Part shown: positions 16,346 through 25,184 of the stretch, in pieces
Layout: each line of letters starts with the position of its first letter
How positions within the stretch are numbered: the stretch's first letter is position 1
Assembly: GCF_003696215.1 (NCBI RefSeq)
Contig: NZ_RFFG01000056.1
Location: 1-51,589 of the forward strand
Source: Actinomadura harenae
Lineage (GTDB): Bacteria > Actinomycetota > Actinomycetes > Streptosporangiales > Streptosporangiaceae
Direction of reading: 5' to 3'
Length of the DNA: 51,589 nt
Notes under the pieces: model-generated
Seen by the model: the letters and a program-made list of their open reading frames with translations, nothing else
Databases searched by the model: none
Told to the model about the DNA's origin: nothing
Position numbers and translations under genes: made by a program

Positions 16346-17911
16346 CTAGATCCAGGACTTGAACCAGATCCGGTCGTGCCAGGCGTCGAACGAGATCACC
16401 TGCGCCGACAGGATCGGGTAGAAGTAGGCGAAGTTCGCCAGCACCACCAGCAGGAACGCGCCCGCCGCGGCCGCGCCGAGCACCCGGCGCGGCCCCGGCG
16501 GCCGCTCCGGCCCGATGAGGTACCCGAGCACCAGCACCACCGCGATGATCATGAACGGGACCATCGGGGTGGCGTAGAAGAGGAACATCGTCCGGTCGGC
16601 GAACGCCGACGGGAACCAGGTCAGCCAGCCCGCCGTGAAGCCCAGGACGGCCGCCCCCGCCCGCCAGTCGCGGGTCACCAGCCAGATCCCCAGCACGATG
16701 ATCAGCGCCGCGATCGCGCCCCACCACAGCGCCGGGGTCCCGATGCCCAGGATCTCGCTGGAGCACTTGGACGACCCGCAGCCCGACGGCTCGGTGTAGT
16801 AGAACGCCACCGGACGCCGCAGCACCGGCCAGTCCCACGGCCACGACTGGTACGGATGGTGGTCGTGCAGGCCGTTGTGGAAGTGCAGCATCTCCTTGTG
16901 GTACTTCCACAGCTTCGGCAGCGCCTCGAACGGCCGCCACAGCGGGTTCGACGACGGCGTCCCCCGGTCCCAGCCGCCCGCGTTGAAGATCCACCCGGAC
17001 CAGGTCACCAGGTAGGTGACCAGCGAGACCCCCACGATCTGGAAGAACGCCGGGACGGCGTCCAGCATCAGGGTGCCGGCCACCGGGGCCCGCACGCCCG
17101 CCGCGCGCCGCGCGCCGTAGTCCCACAGGACGACCATGATCCCGAACGCCGCGATGTAGAAGACGCCCGTCCACTTGGTCGCGACGGCCATGCCGAGGCA
17201 GACGCCCGCGGCGATCCGCCAGCCGTGCAGGACGAACGGCCCGTACACCGACGTGTCGCCGCGCTCGATCAGGTCGGCCAGGCGCTGCCGCGACTTGTCC
17301 CGGTCGACGACCAGGCAGCCGAACCCGGCGAGGATCCAGAACATGACGAAAACGTCGAGCAGCGCGGCCCGGCCCGTCACGAACGACAGGCCGTCCAGCG
17401 CGAGCAGCAGGCCCGCCGCGCAGCCGAGCAGCGTCGACCCCGTCATCCGCCGGACGACCCGGGCCAGGATCAGCACCGCGAGCGTCCCGCACAGCGCGGG
17501 CATGAACCGCCAGCCGAACGGCGTCGCGCCGAACAGCCACTCGCCGATGGCGATCATCCACTTGCCCGCCGGAGGGTGGACGACGAAGCTCCCGCCGTCC
17601 GACCAGATGTTGGCGTGCGGATCGGCGATGAGCATCTTGTCGGCGTCCTTGACCGTCGTGTGCTCGTAGCCGAACTTCAGCAGCGACAGCGCGTCCTTGG
17701 CGTAGTAGGTCTCGTCGAAGACCACCGCCTTGGGCGAGCCGAGCCGGTAGAACCGGAGCAGCCCGGCGAGCGCGGTCACCAGCAGCGGGCCCAGCCAGCC
17801 GGCCAGGGCGCCGCCCGGGATCGGCGGGGCCAGCCAGTCGCGCAGCCTGGACGGGTACGTAGGCTGCGGCGCCGCTGAGGTCTCGGCGGGCGTCAGGTCC
17901 GTCATCGCCAT
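16346..17911 (-). CDS. pmt: Dolichyl/polyprenyl-phosphate-mannose--protein mannosyltransferase
   Basis: The protein has 521 aa with about 11 membrane segments. It is a GT39 (GT-C fold) enzyme that transfers mannose from polyprenyl-phosphomannose to Ser/Thr of secreted proteins. The catalytic Asp-Glu pair is in FDETYYAKDA after the first membrane helix, followed by HPPAGKWMIAIGE. A C-terminal four-helix PMT domain follows. The start is ATG 17911 (a second ATG lies two codons on). It is divergent from rsmI, the usual actinobacterial arrangement. Targets would be secreted or lipoproteins such as those encoded elsewhere in this window. Confidence 0.93.
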   Translation of the reverse strand: MAMTDLTPAETSAAPQPTYPSRLRDWLAPPIPGGALAGWLGPLLVTALAGLLRFYRLGSPKAVVFDETYYAKDALSLLKFGYEHTTVKDADKMLIADPHANIWSDGGSFVVHPPAGKWMIAIGEWLFGATPFGWRFMPALCGTLAVLILARVVRRMTGSTLLGCAAGLLLALDGLSFVTGRAALLDVFVMFWILAGFGCLVVDRDKSRQRLADLIERGDTSVYGPFVLHGWRIAAGVCLGMAVATKWTGVFYIAAFGIMVVLWDYGARRAAGVRAPVAGTLMLDAVPAFFQIVGVSLVTYLVTWSGWIFNAGGWDRGTPSSNPLWRPFEALPKLWKYHKEMLHFHNGLHDHHPYQSWPWDWPVLRRPVAFYYTEPSGCGSSKCSSEILGIGTPALWWGAIAALIIVLGIWLVTRDWRAGAAVLGFTAGWLTWFPSAFADRTMFLFYATPMVPFMIIAVVLVLGYLIGPERPPGPRRVLGAAAAGAFLLVVLANFAYFYPILSAQVISFDAWHDRIWFKSWI

Positions 17912-18100
17912 CCGACCATCGTAGGTGAGCCCCCGAGCCCAAACGTGGACCTTCCGGGCCGAGACGAGAGTTCACCCGGCCGTCGCCCACCCGCCGGACA
18001 CGCCCGGGGAACGGCCCGGGGCGCCCCCCTCGAACGGGCTCGGGCGGTCCGGGGAACGGGCACCGGCGTCGGCGCGCCGCCGACCCGCGAGAATGGGGAC

Positions 18101-18961
18101 ATGACCACCGAGGCCCAGACGAACACCGGAACCCTCCTGCTGGCGGCGGCGCCCATCGGCCGCCCCGAGGACGCCTCGCGCCGCCTGCTCGGCGCGCTCG
18201 CGGACGTCCCGGTCGTCGCCGCCGAGGACACCCGGCGGCTGCGCCGGCTCGCCGCCGACCTCGGCGTGGAGATCACCGGCCGGGTCCTCGCGCACCACGA
18301 GCACAACGAGCGCGCCAGCGTGGACGGCCTGCTCGCCGAGCTCCTCGCCGGACGCGACGTCCTGGTGATCACCGACGCCGGGATGCCGGGCGTGTCGGAC
18401 CCGGGCTACCGGCTCGTCCGCGCCGCCGTCGCCGAGGGCGTCCCGGTGACCGTGCTCCCCGGGCCGTCCGCCGTCACGACCGCCCTGGTCGTCAGCGGCC
18501 TGCCCACCGACCGGTTCTGCTTCGAGGGCTTCCCGCCGCGCAAGCAGGGCGAGCGCTCCCGCCGCCTCGCCTCCCTCGCGGGCGAGCAGCGCACCATGGT
18601 CTTCTTCGAGTCGCCCCGCCGCCTCGCCGACACCCTCACCGCCATGGCGGAGGCCTTCGGCACGGACCGTCCGGCCGCCGTGTGCCGCGAACTGACCAAG
18701 ACCTATGAAGAGGTGCGCCGCGGCACCCTCGCCGAACTCGCGGCCTGGGCCCAGGACGGCGTCCTCGGCGAGATCACCCTCGTCGTCGGCGGCGCCCCCG
18801 AACGCGCGGGCCTCACCGAACCCGCCGACCTGGCCGCCGCCGTCGCCGCCCGCACCGAGGCCGCGGGCCTCACCCGCAAAGAGGCGATCGCGGAGATCGC
18901 CAAAGAGAACGGCGTTCCCAAGCGCCTCGTTTACGAAGCGGTCATCACGGCCGCCGAATAG
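18101..18961 (+). CDS. rsmI: 16S rRNA (cytidine1402-2'-O)-methyltransferase
   Basis: The protein has 286 aa of the tetrapyrrole methylase fold (YraL/RsmI). Motifs are TLLLAAAPIGRPEDA at the N-terminus, VAAEDTRRLRRL, ITDAGMPGVSDPGYRL, LPGPSAVTTALVVSGL and FFESPRR. A small HTH-like C-terminal domain (LTRKEAIAEIAKENGVPKR) ends the protein. It methylates the ribose of C1402 in 16S rRNA using SAM. ATG 18101 is chosen because the family begins right there; upstream in-frame sequence is Pro/Arg-rich. The divergent pmt neighbour agrees with the conserved context. Confidence 0.95.
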   Translation: MTTEAQTNTGTLLLAAAPIGRPEDASRRLLGALADVPVVAAEDTRRLRRLAADLGVEITGRVLAHHEHNERASVDGLLAELLAGRDVLVITDAGMPGVSDPGYRLVRAAVAEGVPVTVLPGPSAVTTALVVSGLPTDRFCFEGFPPRKQGERSRRLASLAGEQRTMVFFESPRRLADTLTAMAEAFGTDRPAAVCRELTKTYEEVRRGTLAELAAWAQDGVLGEITLVVGGAPERAGLTEPADLAAAVAARTEAAGLTRKEAIAEIAKENGVPKRLVYEAVITAAE

Positions 18962-19078
18962 TCCACGGCCCCCGGACCGATCCAACAGTAGAATTATGGG
19001 TAATAAACACCTCGGGCTCCGGATCGGGAGAAGGATGGAACCCGCCTGAGAACAGCGTTCACCGAGGGGGTGGGGATC

Positions 19079-19381
19079 GTGCACGACGCATGGTCGAACC
19101 ACGAGGTCTGGGTGTACGAGTGCCAGAACTGCGGTCGCACCTGGGACGAGGAGTTCGAGGTCCGGCACGTGGCGGACGGGCACGGCGGTGAGGCGGTCGC
19201 CTACGAGCACGACGGCCACTCCTGCACCACACCCTGGACCGAACATCTGTGTCCCGACTGCCAGCGTGCCCGCGTCCGGGCCTGGCCGGCCCCGTGGCGC
19301 CGCCACCGTGCCGTCCCCCCGACGCGCAGGGGCGACGACCTGGAGCTGGTCTTCCGGCTCCGCCGCCTGCACGCGTATTAA
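19079..19381 (+). CDS. Small zinc-ribbon-like hypothetical protein
   Basis: The protein has 100 aa. Four cysteines form two pairs, C-Q-N-C near residue 15 and C-P-D-C near 59, with H and C residues between them (HDGHSC), a plausible treble-clef or zinc-ribbon site. The C-terminus is basic. GTG 19079 was preferred over GTG 19070, because the GGGG run upstream is then at normal spacing. A TAGAAT -10-like box is at 18989-18994. I do not recognise the family. It follows rsmI by 117 bases. Confidence 0.65.
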   Translation: MHDAWSNHEVWVYECQNCGRTWDEEFEVRHVADGHGGEAVAYEHDGHSCTTPWTEHLCPDCQRARVRAWPAPWRRHRAVPPTRRGDDLELVFRLRRLHAY

Positions 19382-19440
19382 GAAGAGCCCCCGGCTCCGC
19401 GCCCCTCGCCCGGCGGCTCGGACGCGGCCCGGTGACTCGT

Positions 19441-19521
19441 GCGAGCGCGGCAACGCTTCGCGGCCGACAGTGCGGAGGCTCGCCTTCCGCATCGCCCACG
19501 CACTGTCGGTAACGCGCTCGC
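19441..19521. repeat. Interrupted 81-bp inverted repeat between convergent genes
   Basis: Two nested perfect arm pairs share a centre. Outer arms of 9 bases are at 19441-19449 and 19513-19521. Inner arms of 11 bases (CCGACAGTGCG/CGCACTGTCGG) are at 19464-19474 and 19499-19509. It lies between convergent genes ending at 19381 and 19672 and may be a bidirectional terminator or a REP/MITE-like element. Confidence 0.7.
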
Positions 19522-19548
19522 GCCGGTCGACGTCATCGCCTGGCTCCC

Positions 19549-19625
19549 CGCCGCCCAGGTTCCCCCGCCGCCCAGGTTCCCCGGCCGCCCGGGTTTTCGG
19601 CCGACCAGGTTTTCGCCGGGTTATT
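19549..19625. repeat. Degenerate GC-rich tandem repeat then AT-rich stretch
   Basis: A unit close to CCGCCCAGGTTCCCC recurs about four times with growing divergence (CCGCCCGGGTTTTC, CCGACCAGGTTTTC). It is followed by an AT-rich stretch (19620-19645) unusual for this genome. No gene lies here. Confidence 0.55.
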
Positions 19626-19671
19626 TTTGCGTTCTTTAATATTTAGGCGGCGTTGATATGGGGGCAGGAAT

Positions 19672-21396
19672 TCAGGCGGAGGCCGGCTCGGCGGCCGGCG
19701 TGGTGGTCTTGTTCTTGCGCCAGAAGAGCAGTCTCGCGTATTTCGCCCGGACCTCCGCGGTGAAGGCCATGCCTGCGGCCAGGCAGGCCAGGGGGACGGC
19801 GGGCAGGACGTACCGGTAGTCGAACTCGGCCGTCGCGGCGGGGGCCAGCAGCAGGCCGATCGCGAGGACCCAGGGGAGGAGCGCCGGGCCGCCGAAGCGG
19901 CGCCAGAGGGGGGCCATGGCGCCGAGACCGATCACCAGCAGGACGCCCAGCATGGTGCCGCGGAGGTAGACATGGTCTTGGTAGACGCGGATGACGTCGG
20001 CGAACGGGTGCGTGAGGCGGGTGCCCGCCGAGCCGTGCTCGTAGGCGTTGGCCTCCTCGGCGGCGGTGGCGCCGCTGCCCATCGGCCAGGTCGGCAGGGC
20101 GCCGGCCTTGGTGCCGAACTCGTACTGCGCGTAGGTCGCCTTGTCGGGGAAGACCGTCCGGTTCCAGGCGAAGACGCGGAAGAAGTCGTGCGCGACGGTC
20201 GCCGCGTAGTCGCCGGGCTGGGCCAGGATCACGCGCTTGGCGTAGTCGTTGCCCAGGCGGTTCTTCTCCGGGTCCCAGCGGGTGCCGGTGTAGCGGTTGA
20301 GCGGGGACGCGGCGTTCCAGATGCCGTCCTGGGAGTTCGGCAGGCGGGTGCCGTTCTTCTCGGTGCAGAGGATCATCTCCTCCACCGGCAGGTTCTTGAT
20401 CTTGTGGCAGTCGGCGAACTTGTACACCCGGGCGAACAGGAAGAACCCGTTGCTCTCGGTGATCGCGAACTTGCCCTCCTCGACCTTGTACCAGGACATG
20501 TACGCCACGACCGGGAGCGCGCACGCGACGACCGTCGCGGCCAGCACGCGCCAGTTCGTCCAGCGGACGACCATGTAGCCGAGCACGCCCAGCAGCACCG
20601 GCAGGCCGACCGAGCGGGTCAGCCACGACACCCCGATGACCAGGCCGATCAGCGCCCCGACCCGCCAGGACGGACGGTCCTTCCAGAGCAGCAGCGTGAC
20701 CGCGGCCATCGTCAGGAAGGTGAACTGGACGTCCGACAGGACGAGCTGCTCGAGCTGGATCTGGTAGGCGTCCAGCAGCACCGGGGCGGCGGCGAGCGTC
20801 GCGCCCCAGCCCGGGAGCGAGAACCGGTGCCGCAACACCGCGTAGACCATGACGCCCATGCCGAGGCCCATGAGGTGCTGGACGCCGACGACCAGGGCGA
20901 AGCTGTGGAACGGCTTGAGGATCCACAGATAGAAGGAGTAGCCGTCGGGCCGCAGCTGGTGCGGATACGGGCTCATCGCGACGTGCAGGTAGTCGAAGCT
21001 GTCGTTGAAGAACATCGCCGGCCGGTAGCCGACCATCGCGATCCCGCGCAGCGCCGCCGCTATGACCAGGATCACAGTGAACAATGGGTTTCGGCGGACG
21101 AGAGTGCCGAGACGCGCCGTCGCGCGGCGCGCCCGGCCCGCGGCGGAGGCCCACCTGCCTGCGTCCGGAGTCCCCGCGTTGGCGGTCTCCTGCTCGGCGG
21201 CGTCGATCACCGCCTGGATCTCGGTGTCGCTGACGTCCGCGCCGACGTCCTCGCCCGTGCCCGTCGCCGGCGCGTCGCCGGTCGTCGCGACCGGTCCCTC
21301 GGGCACCCCGTCGACCGGGGGTTTCGCCATCGCGGCGTCTCCTGCCTGCGCTCCCGGACCGGACCCGGCGGATCCCCGTTCTCCCGCCTGCGTCAC
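19672..21396 (-). CDS. GT-C-type membrane glycosyltransferase
   Basis: The protein has 574 aa. The first about 95 residues are Gly/Ala/Asp-rich and probably disordered. About 10 membrane segments follow. The first extracytoplasmic loop holds FFNDSFDYLH, an acidic pair where GT-C enzymes bind a polyprenyl-phosphate sugar. A large soluble loop (about 290-430) has several Cys (CHKIKNLP, ILCTEKNG) that could be disulfide-bonded outside the cell. Start GTG 21396 has GGGTGGGG upstream. It is divergent from a GT2 gene, suggesting donor and acceptor steps of one pathway. The sugar and target are unknown. Confidence 0.75.
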   Translation of the reverse strand: MTQAGERGSAGSGPGAQAGDAAMAKPPVDGVPEGPVATTGDAPATGTGEDVGADVSDTEIQAVIDAAEQETANAGTPDAGRWASAAGRARRATARLGTLVRRNPLFTVILVIAAALRGIAMVGYRPAMFFNDSFDYLHVAMSPYPHQLRPDGYSFYLWILKPFHSFALVVGVQHLMGLGMGVMVYAVLRHRFSLPGWGATLAAAPVLLDAYQIQLEQLVLSDVQFTFLTMAAVTLLLWKDRPSWRVGALIGLVIGVSWLTRSVGLPVLLGVLGYMVVRWTNWRVLAATVVACALPVVAYMSWYKVEEGKFAITESNGFFLFARVYKFADCHKIKNLPVEEMILCTEKNGTRLPNSQDGIWNAASPLNRYTGTRWDPEKNRLGNDYAKRVILAQPGDYAATVAHDFFRVFAWNRTVFPDKATYAQYEFGTKAGALPTWPMGSGATAAEEANAYEHGSAGTRLTHPFADVIRVYQDHVYLRGTMLGVLLVIGLGAMAPLWRRFGGPALLPWVLAIGLLLAPAATAEFDYRYVLPAVPLACLAAGMAFTAEVRAKYARLLFWRKNKTTTPAAEPASA

Positions 21397-21641
21397 AGCG
21401 GCCCCACCCCTCCCGGGCCGTGGTGCCCGTATGCTTGTGCCCCTAGCGTGCCGCCGGCGGCCGCGGCGGAGAGGGTCTTCGTGTTGCGAACACGCAACAC
21501 GATACGGGCGCTCTCGGGCCTTGCGGCCCGCTTCATCCGTGTCCGGCGGGCATCATGAACGATGACGGGCCGTCCGGCGGAACACGTCGAGAGTATGTGG
21601 AAGCGCCGCGGACGGTTACCAGGGGTAACGAAGGAGATCGC

Positions 21642-23045
21642 GTGGAACTCTCCGTAGTGATGCCATGTCTGAACGAGGCAGAGACGCTCGAAACCTGCAT
21701 CCGCAAGACGCTGGCGTTCTTCGACGAGCAGGGCATCGATGGCGAGGTCGTCATCGCGGACAACGGCAGCACCGACGGCAGCCAGCAGATCGCCCGCGAG
21801 GCGGGGGCCCGCGTGGTCCCGGTCGCCGACAAGGGCTACGGCAACGCCCTGATGGGCGGCATCCGCGCCGCGCGCGGCACCTACGTCGCCATGGGCGACG
21901 CCGACGACTCCTACGACTTCGCGACTCTCGGACCGTTCCTCGAGGACCTCCGCGCCGGCGCCGACCTGGTCATGGGCAACCGGTTCCAGGGCGGGGTCGC
22001 CGAGGGCGCCATGCCGCCGCTGCACCGCTACCTGGGCAACCCGGTGCTGAGCTTCGTCGGCCGGCTCTTCTTCGGCAGCAAGATCGGCGACTTCCACTGC
22101 GGGCTGCGGGCGTTCAACCGGCAGTCGATCCTGCGCCTCGGCCTCCAGACCGGCGGCATGGAGTTCGCGAGCGAGATGGTCGTCAAGGCGACCCTCGCCA
22201 AGCTCGACATCCGCGAGCGGCCGACCACGCTGTCGCAGGACGGCCGGTCGCGACCGCCGCACCTGAACACCTGGCGGGACGGGTGGCGTCATCTTCGCTT
22301 CCTCCTGCTCTACAGCCCGCGCTGGCTGTTCCTGATCCCGGGTCTCGTCTTCATGACGCTCGGACTGGTCGCCGGGATCGCACTGGCGTTCGGTCCCGTC
22401 CGGATCGGCGACATCGCGTTCGACGTCGACACCCTCGTGGGCGCGGGCGCGGCGATGGTCATCGGCTTCCAGGCGGTGATCTTTGCCATCCTCACCAAGG
22501 TGTACGCGTCGCAGGAGGGCTTCCTGCCGACCGACACCCGGGTGCGCAAGCTGACCTCCTGGCTCAGCATGGAGAAGGGCCTGGTGATCGGCGGCCTGCT
22601 CGCCGTCGCGGGCCTCGCCGGACTGGTCGCCTCGGTCATGCACTGGCGGGTCAACAACTTCGGTGAGCTCGACCCCCGGCACTCCCTGCGCATCGTCGTG
22701 CCGTCCGCGACCGCGCTGGTGATGAGCTTCCAGACGATCTTCGGCGCGATGTTCGTCTCCATCCTCGGCATCCGCCGCCGTCAGTACCCGCCGCTGGTGG
22801 ACGCCGCCGACGAGGCCGCGGGCGTCGTCGACGCCGCGGTCGAGAAGGTCGCCGTCGAGCGCAAGGCCGCCGAGAAGGCGACCGAGCAGGCCGCGGAGAA
22901 GGCTGCGGAGAAGGCCCCCGAGAAGGTCGCCGTCGCGGCGAAGCCGGGCGGCAAGGCCAAGCCGGGCGGCAAGCCCAAGTCCAAGGCCGCCGAGGGCGCC
23001 AAGGCCGCCGAGGCGAAGGACGACTCGGAGACGTCCGAGGCCTGA
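21642..23045 (+). CDS. GT2 polyprenyl-phosphate sugar synthase-like protein with membrane domain and Lys/Ala tail
   Basis: The protein has 467 aa. GTG 21642 is set by AAGGAG five bases upstream and gives the normal GT2 start MELSVVMPCLNE; an ATG at 21555 would add 29 residues without a site. The GT2 domain (about 1-225) shows IADNGSTDGS and a GDADDSYDF acceptor/metal motif, like dolichol-phosphate sugar synthases. Four membrane helices follow (about 235-395). The last about 65 residues are a low-complexity run of AEKA-type repeats and KPGGKAK, strongly basic. It probably loads a hexose onto polyprenyl phosphate for the neighbouring GT-C enzymes; that is inference. Confidence 0.85.
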   Translation: MELSVVMPCLNEAETLETCIRKTLAFFDEQGIDGEVVIADNGSTDGSQQIAREAGARVVPVADKGYGNALMGGIRAARGTYVAMGDADDSYDFATLGPFLEDLRAGADLVMGNRFQGGVAEGAMPPLHRYLGNPVLSFVGRLFFGSKIGDFHCGLRAFNRQSILRLGLQTGGMEFASEMVVKATLAKLDIRERPTTLSQDGRSRPPHLNTWRDGWRHLRFLLLYSPRWLFLIPGLVFMTLGLVAGIALAFGPVRIGDIAFDVDTLVGAGAAMVIGFQAVIFAILTKVYASQEGFLPTDTRVRKLTSWLSMEKGLVIGGLLAVAGLAGLVASVMHWRVNNFGELDPRHSLRIVVPSATALVMSFQTIFGAMFVSILGIRRRQYPPLVDAADEAAGVVDAAVEKVAVERKAAEKATEQAAEKAAEKAPEKVAVAAKPGGKAKPGGKPKSKAAEGAKAAEAKDDSETSEA

Positions 23046-23363
23046 CCTCCGGCACCACGGCACCACGCGCGGCGCTCTCGACGCCGGCGATCTCACACCC
23101 CTGACGAGCCTCGGGCCCAGCGCCCGGGGCTCGTTCGTGTTCCCGGACGTCCTCCCTGGTGGGACGAGTGTCCGGGCCCCCGTGCGCGGGGGTGGACGGC
23201 GCCGGAGATGACGGGTGGGTGACGGGCGGATGGCCGAACGTCGCTTATGCCGAGAAGTTGCTGAGTGTTTCCAGAGCGAAGACGTCGCATTCGCGGTGTT
23301 GTGGCAGCCTGAGGGGGCAATGGATCAACCGTTTGCGACCGTCCGCGCCCGGACGCGGGTCCC
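23046..23363 (+). other. Gene-free interval after the GT2 gene
   Basis: These 318 bases contain a terminator hairpin near their start (23105-23133) and no credible gene. The latter half is less GC-rich (23240-23330) and probably carries the promoter of the next membrane protein gene, but I could not fix a -10 box. Confidence 0.5.
23105..23133 (+). terminator. 12-bp hairpin terminator after the GT2 gene
   Basis: CGAGCCTCGGGC (23105-23116) and GCCCGGGGCTCG (23122-23133) pair with one G-U and a five-base loop, 60 bases after the GT2 stop, followed by TTCGTGTT. Confidence 0.75.
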
Positions 23364-25157
23364 GTGCTGACCGACCCCGCCGCCTCGGCCGGAACCACCA
23401 CCGAGGCCGCGCGGCCGGGGGCGTCGGGGACGTCCGCCGACGCGGATGCCGGGCTTCCCGGAGGACGGCGCTGGGGACCGCTCCTGGTGGCCGCCTGGGT
23501 CGTCCAGGTCGTGGTCCGGCTGGCGTTCGCGAGCGGGCAGTCGATGCCGGTCGCGACACCCGACGAGACGGGCTACCTGTTCGCCGCGCGGGTCCTCGCG
23601 GGCGGGCCGCCCGCCGACATGTCCTACGGCACGGTGTACCGGGGCGGCTATCCGATGCTCCTCGCGCCCGTGTTCGCGCTCGTGCACGACCCCGAGACGG
23701 TCTACCGCCTGTGCCTGGCGGTCAACGCGCTGGTCGGGGCGCTCGTGCTGCCGCTGGGGTACGTCCTGCTGCGGCGCTTCGGGCTCACCCGCGGGCGGGC
23801 CCTCCTCTTCGCGAACGTGGTCGCGCTGCTGCCCGCGACCGTGTTCTACAGCGAGTTCGTGCTGACCGACGCGATCCTGCCCGCCGTGGTGCTGGGCTGG
23901 CTGCTCCTCGCGCACACGTGGTTCACGAGCGCGAGTCCGCGCGTCCAGGCCGCGAGCGCGGTCGGGGCGTCGCTGCTGGCCGGGTACGCGTGTGTCACGC
24001 ACTCGCGTGGAGCCGTGATCATCGCGGTGCACGCCGTGCTGCTCCTGGTGGCGGCCGTGCGGCGGTGGCGCCCGTTCTGGCAGACGGCCCTCGCGGCGGC
24101 GGCGCTGGGCGCCCTCTTCCTCGCCGGGACGAAGCTGAACGACCACCTGTTCCAGGTGCTCTACCCGATGGGCGACAACGACCTCGAGGGCAACCTGCGG
24201 CGCAGGCTGACCACCTCCGACGGGCTCGGCTGGACGTTCTCGCTGGCCGTCGGCCAGCTCTGGTACCTGATCATCGGGACGGGCGGCCTCGCCGGGGTCG
24301 GGCTGCTCGGCTGCGGCTCCCTGGCCTTCCGGCGCGGGACCGAGGCGCGGCTGCGGATGGTGGCGCTGGCCGTCCTGGCGTCCATCGCGGGGATCGCGCT
24401 CGCGACGTCCGCGGCGCTCCCGGACGAGATCCGCGTCGGGAACTACGTGTACGGGCGCTACCTGGCCTGCTTCACGCCGCTGCTGGTCGGGGCGGGGATC
24501 GCGGTGCTCGTCCGGGCGTCCCGGCGGACGCTGGCGCTGGCGGCGGCCGGGACGGTCGCACTCGCCGCGGCGTCCGGCGCGGCGGTGTTCCTGTACGCGG
24601 GCGACCGCCTGACCAAGTACGTCTTCACGCCGTTCGACTTCCCCGAGTCGTCCTTCCTGACGATGGACTGGCAGCGGTTCCACCTGTGGCGGGCCACGGC
24701 CGCCGGGCTGGCGCTGCTCGGGCTCGCCGTCCTGGTGGTCTGGGCGCTGCGCGGCCGCAAGGCCATGATCGTCCTCGCCGGGGCGCTGGCCGTGGTCGAG
24801 GTCGGCATGACCGGGACGGCCACGGCGGAGATCTCCCGGCCGCTCGTCCGGCGGTTCACCCCGATCACGGACCTGGACGGCCTGGCCGCGCCGCACGACC
24901 GGGTCGCGGTGGACTGGCAGGTCCCGTGGAAGTTGCGGCTGCCGATGCTCTACAACGTCTGGTGGCACAAGAACGTCGAGTTCGACGGGAACCGGCGCAG
25001 GCCCCCGGCGAGCCGCGCCGACCTGATCATCCTGAACTGGCGCAAGGGCGTCCCGCCGGAGAGGACCTGGCGGCACGGCAAGCCGCCGCAGGGCTGGCAC
25101 ATCGTCGGGACCCGGACCAGCCCCGAGGGCGGCTGGGTGGCCTGGCGCCACTCCTGA
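23364..25157 (+). CDS. Multi-pass membrane protein, probable GT-C glycosyltransferase
   Basis: The protein has 597 aa with about 11-12 membrane segments. After the first helix the loop reads ATPDETGYLFAARVL, an Asp-Glu pair typical of the catalytic loop of GT-C enzymes (ArnT/PMT-like). A soluble C-terminal region of about 110 residues (from about 485) lies outside the membrane and is Trp/Arg-rich. The start is GTG 23364 with no clear ribosome-binding site, so it is uncertain by some codons. It follows the GT2 gene in the same direction and converges on another GT-C-like gene at 25185. Substrate unknown. Confidence 0.75.
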   Translation: MLTDPAASAGTTTEAARPGASGTSADADAGLPGGRRWGPLLVAAWVVQVVVRLAFASGQSMPVATPDETGYLFAARVLAGGPPADMSYGTVYRGGYPMLLAPVFALVHDPETVYRLCLAVNALVGALVLPLGYVLLRRFGLTRGRALLFANVVALLPATVFYSEFVLTDAILPAVVLGWLLLAHTWFTSASPRVQAASAVGASLLAGYACVTHSRGAVIIAVHAVLLLVAAVRRWRPFWQTALAAAALGALFLAGTKLNDHLFQVLYPMGDNDLEGNLRRRLTTSDGLGWTFSLAVGQLWYLIIGTGGLAGVGLLGCGSLAFRRGTEARLRMVALAVLASIAGIALATSAALPDEIRVGNYVYGRYLACFTPLLVGAGIAVLVRASRRTLALAAAGTVALAAASGAAVFLYAGDRLTKYVFTPFDFPESSFLTMDWQRFHLWRATAAGLALLGLAVLVVWALRGRKAMIVLAGALAVVEVGMTGTATAEISRPLVRRFTPITDLDGLAAPHDRVAVDWQVPWKLRLPMLYNVWWHKNVEFDGNRRRPPASRADLIILNWRKGVPPERTWRHGKPPQGWHIVGTRTSPEGGWVAWRHS

Positions 25158-25184
25158 CCGCCCGTCCCTCGGCGGCCATGAGGG

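Noticed and set aside
19070..19078. Earlier GTG start for the zinc-ribbon protein
   Set aside because: The purine-rich site would touch the start codon directly, while the GTG nine bases later has normal spacing.
23245..23559. Minus-strand small Arg-rich protein overlapping the start of the membrane protein gene
   Set aside because: Low-complexity product overlapping a well-supported gene on the other strand, with no start signals.
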